Positions 22,381 through 33,021 of a DNA stretch of 64,000 nt are shown piece by piece. The notes beneath the pieces were generated by a model, which did no database searches, was not told the DNA's origin, and saw only the letters and a list, made by a program, of their open reading frames with translations. The stretch is from Sweltsa coloradensis (lineage: Eukaryota; Arthropoda; Insecta; Plecoptera; Chloroperlidae). How positions within the stretch are numbered: the first letter of the stretch is position 1; the number at the start of each line of letters is the position of its first letter. The stretch lies in the NCBI GenBank assembly GCA_024449915.1, contig JAMZAV010006724.1:58759-122758 (forward strand), in the 5' to 3' direction. The position numbers and the translations under genes are program-made.

Positions 22381-23073
22381 TATATAATTAAATTCATAAA
22401 ATTAAGGTCTGTGAAAAATCCATTACAAATCGGATACAGGTAGGTGTGATCAGCCGAAGAAATTTTAGTATAAAAAATCGAAAAATCGTTAAAATTGCGA
22501 TTTTCATGAGAAACTAATTTTTTGATTACGTTCAAGTTTCAACGAATATATTAATCATAAATTAATGTTCTGTAAAAAATCATTACAATCGAATAAAGCT
22601 TGTAGGTGTTATAAGTCGAAGACCGTTTTTTAAAATCGAAACAAATCGTAAAATTGCGATTTTTTCATGAGAAAATATCTTTCGATTGCGCTCAAAAACG
22701 TGGGGCAGAATCTAAGTCAGAGATTTGAAGTCCTCTAGAAAATTTTCAAAGTATGGAGTATCGGGTAGCCGGAATCGTGAAGTTACAAACACACAAAATA
22801 CAAACAGAAAAAAACAGAAAAACGAAAAAAATCGGAAAATTTCTATTTTCATGAGAATAATTTTTCGATCAATTTTTGAACCGTGCAGTTCTAAGTTAAG
22901 AGATGTCAAAGGATCTCCAGAAAATTCATTGCAATTGGACTATCGGTTAGCCGGAATCGGGCGAACAGACACAAAAATACAAAAAAAAAAGGAAAAAAAC
23001 ATCCGGAAATTTTTTTTTTTCTCAGTGTTGTAGTGAAATGGAAATCTTCGCTTTGCTCGCTACGCTCATGCCA
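22262..23073 (-). mobile_element. Asymmetric A-type element, type-2 tail
   Basis: On the minus strand it starts near 23073 with GGCATGAGCGTAGCGAGCAA and a following GCGAAGATTTCC, and ends with the type-2 tail GCTTTGCGAAGCTTCC at 22262. The interior carries the ~120-base units (TCATTACAATCG, GTTATAAGTCGAAG and so on). A 102-residue plus-strand frame in it (22725-23033) is K/N-rich, has no domain and is not a gene. Confidence 0.6.
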
Positions 23074-23229
23074 ATTAAAATATTGATCTTTGTTGGTTAT
23101 CGCTCACTGTTACGATTGCGTCGGGGCCTATAGGGTTGGCTTGGCGCTTTGATTACTGTTCCACTGAAAAATCAGTAATAGATCTGATGGGACGACTCTA
23201 AATACAATTTTTTATTTTTATTTCTTTAA

Positions 23230-25168
23230 CTAGCGCTCACGAAAACGCTTTTTTAGTCGCGTGAGGATGAGCTTTTTAATAAGTTTTATTTTGTGTGGGA
23301 TCTCTTTACTTTTGCAGTCTTTTGAACGCAATGTAGTGTGATTATTGTCAAGTTTCCATAGTACTTGTTATTATTATACACAAAACAAATATAAAACCTT
23401 GTTTCTATGGATTCTGGCTAAATTTTTAACTTGTATTTCAAAAGTAACTACATCACATTATTAATGTCGTATGAAACAATAACACAGAACGACTAATAAA
23501 AATAAATAACTTGAATCACTACGGCATTGAAGACTCAGCACTCAAATGGTTTAAACGTTATGTTAGAAAATTCAAACAAAAAACTTCATTTAATGGTAAA
23601 ATCGTCGGAGAAATAACAAGAAAATGTGTACTCAGGGTTTCCCCCCCCAGTCCTTGGCCCATTATGTTCATTACTATACAATGATATATGTAATAGTGTA
23701 GAAACATATTATAACCTGTTTGCTGACGATACAATAATCTCAGTTTCATGTTATAATTTAGAAGATTTAGTTACGTTTTAAACCGCGAATTGCAAAACTG
23801 TTTCGGTGGCTGACTGTAATAAAATCATGCTGAATATGCCAAATCCGAAATGATGATTATTGTAGGTAATAAAAAGAACGCTTGATTCAACAAAAAAAAA
23901 AAACAAAAAAAAATTAATTGGGCCTAATGGAACTATAAATGGCGAGACTATGGCATAGTTGATGAAATGAAATACTTGTGTGTAATTTTAGACAATAAGC
24001 AACTTCTCTAACCATATAGCGTATATAAGAAGAAAAAACAAGTAAAAAATAGGATTTCTAACTAGAATGGCAAAAAAAACCTTATAATCATGGTCACTGG
24101 AACTTGTATATAAATCCATAATCCAACCCCACTTTGATGACTGTGTACGGTCAGTATGGGATCAAGGGGCTGACAATCAGCTACTACAGTATTTAACAAA
24201 TAAAGGTATGAGAGTGATACTAAAGTGTAATAGAGACATTCCAGATTGAGTTGATGCTGGACGTTCTAAAAGGATGTGTGTACGTAAACGACTAGAATAT
24301 AAACTTAATTTGTGTACACTCAAAACACACTAATTTACCGGTTATTTTCAAATTTCATGTTGATATAATAATGATGTACATAAATACGACACTAGAAACA
24401 AAGAAATTTTATCTAGGACACAAAAAACAAAAAAATCAACGCAAGAAATCTGTGTTTTATTTGGTCTAAGGGAATATTTGATGAATTACCAAAGGCCATA
24501 AAATGTATAAATAACCTGTCGTTGTTCAAACGTAACTGTACTAAATATATTTTAAGTATTGCCTATGTAGTGAGTGGGTAGCAAATATGGAATACTATAA
24601 TTGATGTAATGTATCTACAATGTATAAAATAGCATTATGCTAAACTAAACAATGCTTACTTACTTACATGAAAAATAAATGCCCATGCAAAAATATGAAT
24701 GTTGTAGCCCCAACCGTTGCGTCAGAATAAAGCCAAATTCACGAAAAATCGTATAATCGAGAAAAAAAAATGATAAAGTACGATTTCTATGGACAAATAT
24801 TTCTTCAAATGTCTCTAAATCCTAACAATATATAATTTCAGTGATTTTTAAAACGTTCCCATAAAGTTTCTCAAGATGGGAGCAGCTGTTGCAAATATCG
24901 CGAAAATATTTCATTAAAAATTTAAAAAATCGAAAGTACGATAATCATAAGAAATATTTGATCGGATTGTACTCAAAAAACGTGGAAAGTCGAAAGTTTA
25001 GAGATTCGAAGGTACCCTCCAATTTCACAGATCGCTTATGCAGTTTGCCCTGGTAGAGAGGGAACAGACAAAAAAACTTACAACAACACCGACTATTTTT
25101 CTTGGGGTAAACATAAGTAAAAAAACAAAAAAAAACAAAAAGTGAAAATGAATATTTGCTTGCTCATC
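23230..25168 (-). mobile_element. Asymmetric element A1 carrying a LINE insertion
   Basis: The left boundary CTAGCGCTCACGAAAACGCT (23230) is a diverged 3' tail with A outside. The right boundary is a TGATGAGCA-like 5' start at 25168. A1 interior blocks (TGTTATTATTA, AATATGAATGTTGTAGCCCC, AAAGTACGAT) are present but separated by a decayed LINE at 23484-24672. Confidence 0.6.
23484..24672 (+). pseudogene. Decayed LINE reverse transcriptase fragment
   Basis: The plus strand shows scattered RT pieces. A PxxGFPP...LGPLCSLLYNDICN-like stretch at 23630-23695 (the QGTVLGP...YINDI motif) is followed by LFADDTIISV (catalytic FADD) at 23717-23746, and by weaker C-terminal pieces to about 24560. Many stops and shifts break it. 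It lies between two halves of an A1 element, and imperfect AATGYCCATG repeats flank it (about 23464 and 24671), consistent with a target duplication. Confidence 0.7.
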
Positions 25169-27427
25169 AATAACGATGGATACGGTAATGTAGACTCACG
25201 AGGTTCATAATAGGCATGATGATTACAGATTGTGATTTCAGTTTGTTTATTTGTTACCTAATTAATACATAATATACAATTGATACGTTCGATTTGTGAT
25301 TCTCTAATGATTAATTAAGTTTTTTAAAACTTTCCTCTCTCGTAATCAATAAATGAAAGAAAAACTTCGCGACCCTGTAACATGTGCGGGCTAGTGCTAC
25401 CTAACTAGTATCTACAGCTATAAATCCTTGGAGGAATTTGTATGTCTTTACATGTGAATTGAATACCCTATGTGATGAATTTTTTTCAACAAAAAATACT
25501 AGAATAGAAACTAAAAAACTAGAAACTGGACTTTGAAAAAATTTTCACTACCCTATGTCTACCACAAATGCAGCTACTTCGTTTGTAGTGTATAACTTTT
25601 GGCAGTTTCTGTTGAAAGTGTTTCTCTAGAAGTGTGCGGGACTATGTTATTTTTAATTTAACATCACTTGTTATTGTTTTAGTTAAGGATTGTTAAATTG
25701 GCCACAACCACTCAACTGCAGCTTATCCATAGATGGATCCACTTCCTCATACCTTTAATTAACAACTAGAAATATTCTTATTCTTCACAATGATAGTTAC
25801 AAGTATGGTTCACTCACACATATACAGGATAGCAAAACAATATCAATCACTTATGAATATTTAACTTACATATTACGATTAGTCAAAACAAATTGAACCA
25901 AACCATAAATCTGGTAATCTAAAGATATATCTGCAGCATCTGCTCCATATTTTACATGCGAACATCCACAACATCTAGTGCAAAGAAAAAATATGTTGAT
26001 CCTTGTCTATTATGTTTACTTCAAGGACAGTTCAGTGATGTGAACAATTTATGCAACAATTATAAACAATATTATATTTGGCAAATTGTTGCATACGTAG
26101 ACCCATCTATTCCAGGTTTGTTTGATATATTGACGCTTAGGGTTGGGGCCTCGGTATATAAAAACAACAAGAACAAGGCACAACCCTCTGCACTAACAAT
26201 GATATCTGTAGTCTAGACATAGAGAATCCAAAGTAAAGTGATTTCTGCACAATGAACCAATATTGAAAGAAACAGAATGAATAAAGAACGTTGGTTACAT
26301 GTTATTATTAGGGCTTAATCAGAGATTAACTGAAAATGAAAATGTTCTTACGTCTTATAATCCTTTCTAACGAACATTAAGAGACTGAAAAAATATAAAA
26401 ATAAATTACACATCAGTACAAATTGAATCGTTCAAACCTACAAAAATTTGCTGATTTTTGGATTTTGTTACTACGACCTAGTTATGCATACAAAGTAATT
26501 GATCTAGTAATGTTGGTTTATTTTTAGAATCACAAAATATCTCAAATAGCACTGTTGATAACATCCTTGTGTACATATGTAGCCTACGTTATTCAACATA
26601 TTATTTGCTAGCAATTTTCTGAACATAAATTAAATAGTCGTCACATAGGGAGTCTTTAACTTTGTCCATGTTTGGTACATGTTGCTTTTAACTGAATAAA
26701 TTATTGAAGCGTGACGTAGCTAAAAAATATAATGCAATACAAATAATCAATAAATCTCATCTTAGAAAGTGAAAAAGGCTAATATGTATATTTCAATCAA
26801 AACACATATTCCACTAGTTTCTTCTTTATAATTAGGTTATATTCCACAAGTCTCACAAGAAGTAGTGATAAAAACTGTATGTTTAGTTAAGGTAGTGTAA
26901 GTAAAAGTTTTCAGTCTAAAGAACAAATTGCCGGTGCCGTACTATTTATGTTAAAAAATGAACTCAAACTTTCCTCTTCCAGGCTACTTCTATGAGCGAC
27001 TCTATAAAAATAAAAACAGTGTTAAAATTATTAATCATTGCAGCCTTGCCTTACTTTGTGTTCTTAGTAGAGAACGTTGGACCTTTTATCAGGATGCTGA
27101 GATGCACAAATCTTCACTCGAAGCTCTAGTCGATTCGGCTTTTGAGATGATTGATAACTTTAACATTACCTCCTAGGTCCTGGGGTGAAGTCAGTGTAGA
27201 TCGTTTAGAATCTCCTCCCCCTCTGTATCTCCCGATTCTCAAAACTATCTCAATAGACAGAATTATCTCAAAGGAACCATGTTCTTCTTATTGCATGTTG
27301 TACCTGTTGCTAAATGCCATATTGAATCAGGCAAGTGGACATCGGCATTCAAGGCAAACAAATTTTCATTCAAGGATATTTTGGTATGCAATGAAAAGAG
27401 GCCAGTTGTAGATGCACGCATTGCACT
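25169..27427. other. 2.2-kb unassigned AT-rich region
   Basis: No repeat family from elsewhere in the window is recognisable here, which is unusual for this locus. Short plus-strand frames (25956-26216, 26958-27176, 27151-27411) have no motifs. The last two overlap in different frames over a region of higher GC at 27050-27260. It may be intergenic or intronic DNA of host origin. Confidence 0.35.
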
Positions 27428-27512
27428 TCAGTCAAAGTCATAATCGTTTTTGAGCTTGGAGCGCCGGGCAATGGTCTTGTTACAAGGTAGAATTCTCCGT
27501 AAGAACATACAC
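27428..27512 (-). CDS. Candidate terminal exon of an unidentified gene
   Basis: A TTTTCAG acceptor on the minus strand precedes an 85-base block. The first base completes a codon, then 27 codons read CMFLRRILPCNKTIARRSKL with the end KNDYDFD and a TGA stop. The basic RRSKLK run followed by an acidic-aromatic end is protein-like and not low-complexity. No clear polyadenylation signal was found just downstream. It lies 7.6 kb downstream of the last seen SMYD4-like exon on the same strand but does not match the SMYD4 C-terminus I know of, so ownership is open. Confidence 0.3.
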
Positions 27513-27607
27513 CTGAAAAGATGTAAAATATAAAACAAATCACGTACATTTTTCAAGTCTCTTCTATGTAGTTTATTCGCCTAAAGCATAAACCAAATAA
27601 GTAACTC

Positions 27608-28360
27608 GGAAGCTTTGCAAACGCTTTTCAGCGCGTTGTTGGATGATGTCGTAATAATTCGGTGCATTTGCGCTTCCATGTGTTATGCGGATTTCTGTGG
27701 ATTCTGTGAAAAATCATTACTAAGTCGATTTTTCTTTAATTAAATTAAATCAAATAAAAGTAACTTAAAATTTAAAATTTTAATTAACGTAATTTAACAA
27801 AAAGAAAAAAGATCGTAAAATTGCCAAATTTTCATAAGAAAGAATTATTCCCATTGCGCTCAAATTTAATATGACTATATTATCATAAAATTAAGGTTCT
27901 GGAAAAAAATCATTACAATAGGATAAAAGCATCGTAGCGTGTTATAGTCAAAGAAACTGTTTAAAAAAATAAAAAAACGTAAAATTTGATATTCATGAGA
28001 AATAATTTTTCGATTGCACTCAAATTTTACAGGAATATTTATTCATAAATTAGGTTCTGTGAAATAATCATTAAAATTCGGATAAAGCACTAGGTGTTAT
28101 AAGTCGAGAAAATTTTTAAAAATAAAAAAAATCGTAAATAGCGATTTTCCATGAGAAATAATTTTCCGATGCCACCAAAAACGTGGCAGTTTTAAGTTCA
28201 GAGCTTTGAAGGAGCATCCAGAAATTCATCGCAATTGGAGATCGGTTTAGCCCGGCATCGTGCTGCCCCCAACACACAAAAAATACAAAAAAAAACATTC
28301 CAGATTTTTTTCTCCCAGTTTAGTGAAATGGAATCTTCGCTTTGCTGCTATGCTCATCCA
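27608..28360 (-). mobile_element. Asymmetric A-type element, type-2 tail
   Basis: The minus-strand start is TTGGATGAGCATAGCAGCAA (28360), and the tail is GCGCTGAAAAGCGTTTGC then AAAGCTTCC at 27608. Three ~120-base units with TCATTACAATAGG, TTATAGTCAAAG and GCGATTTTCCATGAG blocks fill the interior. It is non-coding. Confidence 0.7.
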
Positions 28361-28485
28361 ATAACTGATTGCGGAATAAGAGGAGAGTAAGAATATTTTG
28401 ATATGGTTTCATAAAGATGTATTGGCTCACAGTGTTCTACAATCGATAGTCTAATCCCTGTTCAGTTATGTGGATGTTTTGATAA
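28361..28485. other. Spacer between two asymmetric elements
   Basis: These 125 bases of unassigned DNA separate two elements in the same orientation. Nothing else is seen. Confidence 0.4.
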
Positions 28486-29131
28486 CTAGGAAAACGGTTA
28501 AGTCCCGCCGCGTTGTTGGATGAGCGTAATTGGGCATTGGAGATGCCATGTGTTTATGCGGATTTTCTGTGTTCTGTGGAAAAAATTTAGTACTAAGTTT
28601 GCAAGATTTTTTTAAAAATTAAATTAAAATTAAATAAAAATAAAACTTTAATTTTTAATTTTTTTAATTTACTCGTTTATGAAATTAAAAAAATTGAAAA
28701 AAGAAAAAAAGTTGCAATGTTTATAAGAAATAATTATTCGATGCGCTGAAATTTCACACGAATATATAAATTCATAAAATAAGGTTCTTGTGAAAAAATC
28801 ATGAAAATGGATTAAGGCATGTAGGTGTTATAAGTAAAATAAATTTCAAAAACTCCCGAAAAAAAAAAATCGTACAATTGCGATTTTATGAGACAAAATA
28901 ATTTTTGATTGCGCTCAAAAACGTTGGCAGTTCTAAGTCAGAGATCTGGAAGGCCCCCTCCATAAAATGTCATCGCCAAACGGAGTATTCGGTTTAGCCG
29001 GAATCGTTTGCTGACAAACACACAAAAATACAGAAAAAAAAGAAAGAAAGGAAAGAAAAAAAAAACATTCCAGATTTTTTTTCTCCAGTGTAGTGAAATG
29101 GAATCTTCGCTGCGCTCGCTACGCTCATCCA
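28486..29131 (-). mobile_element. Asymmetric A-type element with CTAG tail
   Basis: The minus strand starts TTGGATGAGCGTAGCGAGCG at 29131 and ends CGGCGGGACTTAACCGTTTT then CCTAG at 28486, followed by T. It is internally like the A2 elements, with a purine tract at 29033-29062 and at least one ~120-base unit. A near-full pairing partner of the 5' start (CGCTCATCCAA) precedes the tail. Confidence 0.75.
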
Positions 29132-29149
29132 ATAAACAAGTAGGCTATG

Positions 29150-29719
29150 ATATTTGATACATCAGTTATTCACAATAATTCCTACACAGTTTTTATCTCT
29201 TCTTTTCATATGCCCGCATTTTGTTGCTTAATGGGTCATCATGCATTTTCTGGTTTCAGTACAGAGAGACTTCTTTTTTCCTCATACGTAGTTTCATTCC
29301 AAGTGGAAGGGCATCAATTTCGTCTTTTACACTTAAACATCTCATCAGATGCTCTCGGTTCTGTTCTTCCCTCCCACATAGACTGCAAATACTGATATTG
29401 GTGATTCCTATGCGATGTAAGTGCTTTCCAAGCAGATTACGTCCTGTTTGAAGTCTAAACTGTGCAATAGCTGTTCGTGTATTTCCATGATGTTTGACAT
29501 TTCCAACAGTTATCTTTTGCCATGCTTACCCTTTACCTTTAACAATCCACTCTTTTTGCACTCTCCTCTTGGTTGCTGTGATAAGATTTGCCTTTACCGA
29601 TGAATGTGACAGATTCTTGACTACTTGGGGCATTTTGCTGCCTCTCTTTGCCATGTAATCTGCCTTCTCATTACCGTACACTTCAGAACGTGCTGGAATC
29701 CATTGCAGCACTACCTCTC
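29150..29719 (-). pseudogene. LINE 3' part: RNase H end and C-terminal zinc knuckle
   Basis: The minus strand reads VVLQWIPARSEVYGNEKADY (29660-29719), the last RNase H block of a LINE, then LSHSSVKANLI and RRVQKEW. A different frame continues below 29525 with TRTAIAQFRLQTGRNLLGKH and a CSLCGREEQNREHLMRC knuckle. At least one frameshift breaks it. The upstream part of the same domain continues in frame at 31896 once the intervening hAT-like element is disregarded. Confidence 0.8.
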
Positions 29720-30150
29720 CAGACCTGGGTAAGTAACTTTTGAAAAGGAATGAAATTACATTACTCATTACTTCAGCCAAAATGTAACTAAATTACTATT
29801 TAGTTACTTTTCCAAGAAAGTAATGAAATTACGTTACTTTTTATTGAAAAAAGTAGTGAAATTACTTTCAAAAATTACTTTTTAATTAAAAATGTATCTG
29901 ACGTGCGGACGAGTATGACGCAAGTGCTTTGTCTGCCGATGGCGGGTCTCAGACAGGGTGTTATCTACGCCCACACTTTAAAACCAGTGGAGACCTATCA
30001 CAGAGATATTGTAGATATCGACGTATAGATGTATAGTAAATTATTGATTGCGCGGGTAACATCTATCGTCGAAATGTTGTAACTACAAAGTGTAACAATT
30101 CGACTATCGATTTATTTGACAGACTTGAATGTTTGATGTCAAGTAGATAA

Positions 30151-30833
30151 TTAAACGAGTGAGCGGAGCGACCGAGTATCTCCATTCAACTCGAACGGCT
30201 CTCATTCTTTGATTCTGTCTGTCTGTCTGTACGTCGAAAATCAGCCGAACCGCTGAACAGATTGGGCTGAAATTTTAAACAGACATCCGGTACGAGTTTA
30301 CTGAGAACTGCTAACAAAATCAGCTAGATCCATTGTGATTTAATCCTACAATAAATAAAAATGTGATTTTTAAAATATCGATAGCATTTGTTTAGTAGCA
30401 GCTAGCGGGTCTATATCTATGTGGCTTGCATGGCCTATTGGTAAGCATTGAGTGTACCAAACGGAGGGTTGGATGGGGTTCGATACTCATTAGCTCCAAC
30501 CTTTTTTATAATTTTACACCCACATATTATTTTTGAGGGGTGTTAAATGGGAAATAAAACTTGGGTGATTTTGTTTTTTCTTGGAAATTTGTTAATGTTT
30601 CACGCTAATACGTTTTGAACACGATTCGCATTTCAAATGTTCAATTTAAATAACTAGGGAAACTCCAAAGTCGTTGTTAAACGAGTGAGTGAGCCATGTG
30701 TTGAGTACCCGGTATCATTCCTCATATACTGGGCTAGATCCTTAGGTATAGGGGAGGAAAGGGGATGTTCCCGGGTACTCAACACTTGGCTCACTCACTC
30801 ACTCGTTTAACAACGACTTTGGCGTTTCCCTAG
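30151..30833 (+). mobile_element. Asymmetric element family B, tandem copy 1
   Basis: It starts TTAAACGAGTGAGCGGAGCG and ends AACAACGACTTTGGCGTTTC then CCTAG. CTCACTCGTTTAA, the complement of the start, lies just before the tail. An internal tRNA-like block spans about 30425-30500 (GGCCTATTGGTAAGCAT with GGGGTTCGATACTC). Its last 180 bases form a double-ended C piece (30654-30833). The next copy starts at the very next base. Confidence 0.75.
30654..30833. mobile_element. Double-ended element C, copy 2
   Basis: Inverted 3'-type termini lie at both ends (CTAGGGAAACTCCAAAGTCG on the left, its near-complement on the right), and the inner arms ...GTTGAGTACCCGG / CCGGGTACTCAAC extend the pairing to about 60 bases. 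The centre is about 55 bases of private sequence. It can fold into a long hairpin. Confidence 0.7.
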
Positions 30834-31505
30834 TTAAACGAGGGAGCGGAGCGACCGAGTGTCTCCATTCAACTCAAACGGCTCTCATTCTGTGATTCTG
30901 TCTGTCTGTACGTCGGAAATCAGCCGAACCGCTGAACAGATTGGGCTGAAATTTTAAACAGACATCCGGTATGTGTTTACTGAGAACTGTTAACAAAATC
31001 AGCTAGATCCATTGCAATTTAAGCCTACAATAAATAAAAATGTGATTTTTAAAAATATCGATAGCATTTGTTTAGTAGCAGCTAGCGGGACGAGATATTC
31101 CTGGCTGGCATGGCCTATTGGTAAGCATTTAGCCTACCGCACGGAGGGTTGGGGTTCGATGCCCGATAATTGGAACTTTTTTATATTTTTACACCCACAT
31201 ATTATTTTTGAGGGGTGTATATGGGAAATAAAAATTAGGTGATTTTGTTTTATCTTGGAAATTTGTTAATGTTTCACGCTTATACGTTTCGAACACGATT
31301 CGCATTTGGAATGTTCAATTTAAATAACTAGGGAAACGCCAAAGTCGTTGTTAAACGAGCGAGTGAGCCAAATGTTGAGTACCCGGGAAACTCCCATGTC
31401 CTCCCATATACCCAAGGCTGCATCTTGTCCAGTATGGGGAATTATAGCGGGTACTATACACATGGCTCACTCACTCGTTTAACAACGACTTTGGCGTTTC
31501 CCTAG
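30834..31505 (+). mobile_element. Asymmetric element family B, tandem copy 2
   Basis: This is a head-to-tail repeat of the preceding element, 672 against 683 bases, starting TTAAACGAGGGAGCGGAGCG and ending CTAG at 31505, followed by T. It includes a tRNA-like block at about 31105-31175 and a double-ended C piece at 31328-31505, whose centre differs entirely from that of copy 1. Confidence 0.75.
31328..31505. mobile_element. Double-ended element C, copy 3
   Basis: The left end is CTAGGGAAACGCCAAAGTCG and the right end its complement. The arms pair for about 60 bases, while the middle ~60 bases (31388-31450) are unlike copies 1 and 2. The base outside each terminus reads T on that terminus's own strand. 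Confidence 0.65.
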
Positions 31506-31895
31506 TTGCGTCGTCAACGGCGCTCGTCATAGGCGGAAGTACCAAAAGTAAACATGGCTAGGTTCTGAAATAAAAACTCGGGACTCGAAATCTCTCGATC
31601 AGACCTACGAAATGTCGGAAATGCTGCATGCACATGCACATTGTTCAAGCGGGCGATACATAGAAAGGCAGCAGGCGCACTGGCCCAGTGACTGATATTT
31701 GATACACAAAGGCGCGGGCCGCGCGGCAAAAGTAACGCGTTACTAACGCCAAATTACAATGATAAAAGTAGTGAAATTACTCTTCCGTTACATTGAGAAA
31801 AATGTAATTAAATTACTGGCTCGTTACTGAAAAAAGTAATTTTGTTACAGTAACGCGTTACTTCCGTTACGTTACTACTCAGGTCTGTACCTCTC

Positions 31896-32010
31896 TGGTA
31901 TCATAATGTAGCCTTAGCAGCAGTACCGTATCTTGCATTCTTTCACCTCATACTCCACCCTCTCTTTACTTTGCCCAGGAATTATGGAATTTAATTTTGC
32001 AAATAGCGGG
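31896..32010 (-). pseudogene. LINE RNase H fragment upstream of the hAT insertion
   Basis: A minus-strand frame, RMQDTVLLLRLHYDTR, reads straight into the VVLQWIPARSE block at 29719 when the hAT-like element and one copy of its 8-bp duplication are disregarded. This shows that the hAT element hit an RNase H sequence that was still open at that point. Coding signal is lost above about 32010. Confidence 0.7.
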
Positions 32011-32289
32011 ATAAAACTAAACATAGCTGGATTTTTTCAAGATGCTCAGTTGGTCATGAATTATAACTTACTAAAAGTTCTTACATGTATTGTGTGAGCT
32101 TCTTTATAATATGACCTTGAAATGACCACGATAATTGTTTGTTTGGATTTATCTCATAAATGGTGAAAATAATAAAGAAATGTTTCAAACAAAATATGTC
32201 AGACATTACATTTTATATAAAAAAGGTCCCAACCGATTTTAGCCACAGTTCACTCCTTCCTCCTCAAAATCCAGGATGGGTAAATCCTA
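32011..32289. other. Unassigned spacer
   Basis: AT-rich DNA without motifs, perhaps the further decayed upstream part of the LINE. No frame of interest was found. Confidence 0.3.
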
Positions 32290-33019
32290 CTTTCGCATTA
32301 TGGCCTTACAGTTGACGCTCCCTTATATCAACTAAACTTAAAAACTCTATTATTTATACCAATATAATTATTAAACTTAAATGCAAATGTTCCCGGGAAT
32401 TCAACACATGACTTGCTCACTCGTCGCGTTTTTCTAGTCTAGTTGGCTAAGGCACCCTTATACCTGAAATGTGAAAGACCTGGGTTCAATCCCCTGGTCG
32501 GGAAAGATTTTGTAATTTCTAGACTGTATTTTATAAAAATTATTAAACATGTTTTGAAATGCAGATAACACTATGTAGTCTATCATCTGTGACAATACTA
32601 TGGAAAACATAGCCAGTACAAAATACGTGTAAAGATTGCAAGGTTTACTCAATCTCCGAGAGGAATTTAGGGGTACCTTGAGCGTGCCAGATTCGTTACA
32701 CCTTGGTCACTGCTTGTAATTTTCACTGCCTGAAAAATTATGATTTTTATTTTTTCAAAAATAAAACCATTATCGTTAAAATAATTCCTACACGTTCGCA
32801 GCCTATTTACAACTTATTATTTCTTGTAGGTTTAAATTGCAATGGATCTAGCTGATTTTGTTAGCAGTTCTCAGTTAATTCGTACCGGATGTCTGTTTAA
32901 AATTTCAGCGCAATCTAGTCAGCGATTCGGCTGATTTTCAATGTACATACCACACACACAGAATCACAGAGTAAGAGCCGTTTGAGTTGAATGGAGATCC
33001 TCAGTCGCCCCGCTCCCTC
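32290..33019 (-). mobile_element. Asymmetric element family B, empty-site copy
   Basis: The 5' region at 33019-32830 (minus strand) matches family B. Going left come a unique middle, a tRNA-like block at 32438-32524 and half of a C piece ending CTAG at 32437. It parallels 9070-10588 over its whole length but lacks the A1 insertion found there. The left C half is lost at about 32300. Confidence 0.65.
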
Positions 33020-33021
33020 GC

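Larger units (their letters stand above)
29720..31887. mobile_element. hAT-like non-autonomous element, 8-bp TSD
   Basis: The ends are CAGACCTGGGTAAGTAAC (29720) and the complement of CAGACCTGAGTAGTAAC (31887). The 8-bp duplication TACCTCTC is perfect at 29712-29719 and 31888-31895, which is the hAT signature. Subterminal regions are full of GTTAC/GTAAC repeats. No transposase is encoded. Two tandem family B elements occupy 30151-31505 inside it. The host is a LINE RNase H frame. Confidence 0.85.

Noticed and set aside
22030..23033. Open frames of 102-112 residues
   Set aside because: They are translations of the ~120-base units and A-rich runs of A-type elements; composition is low-complexity and there is no domain.
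30425..30505. Functional tRNA gene
   Set aside because: A- and B-box-like blocks exist, but no complete cloverleaf or 3' end can be formed, and the same block recurs inside other repeats; it is SINE-like.
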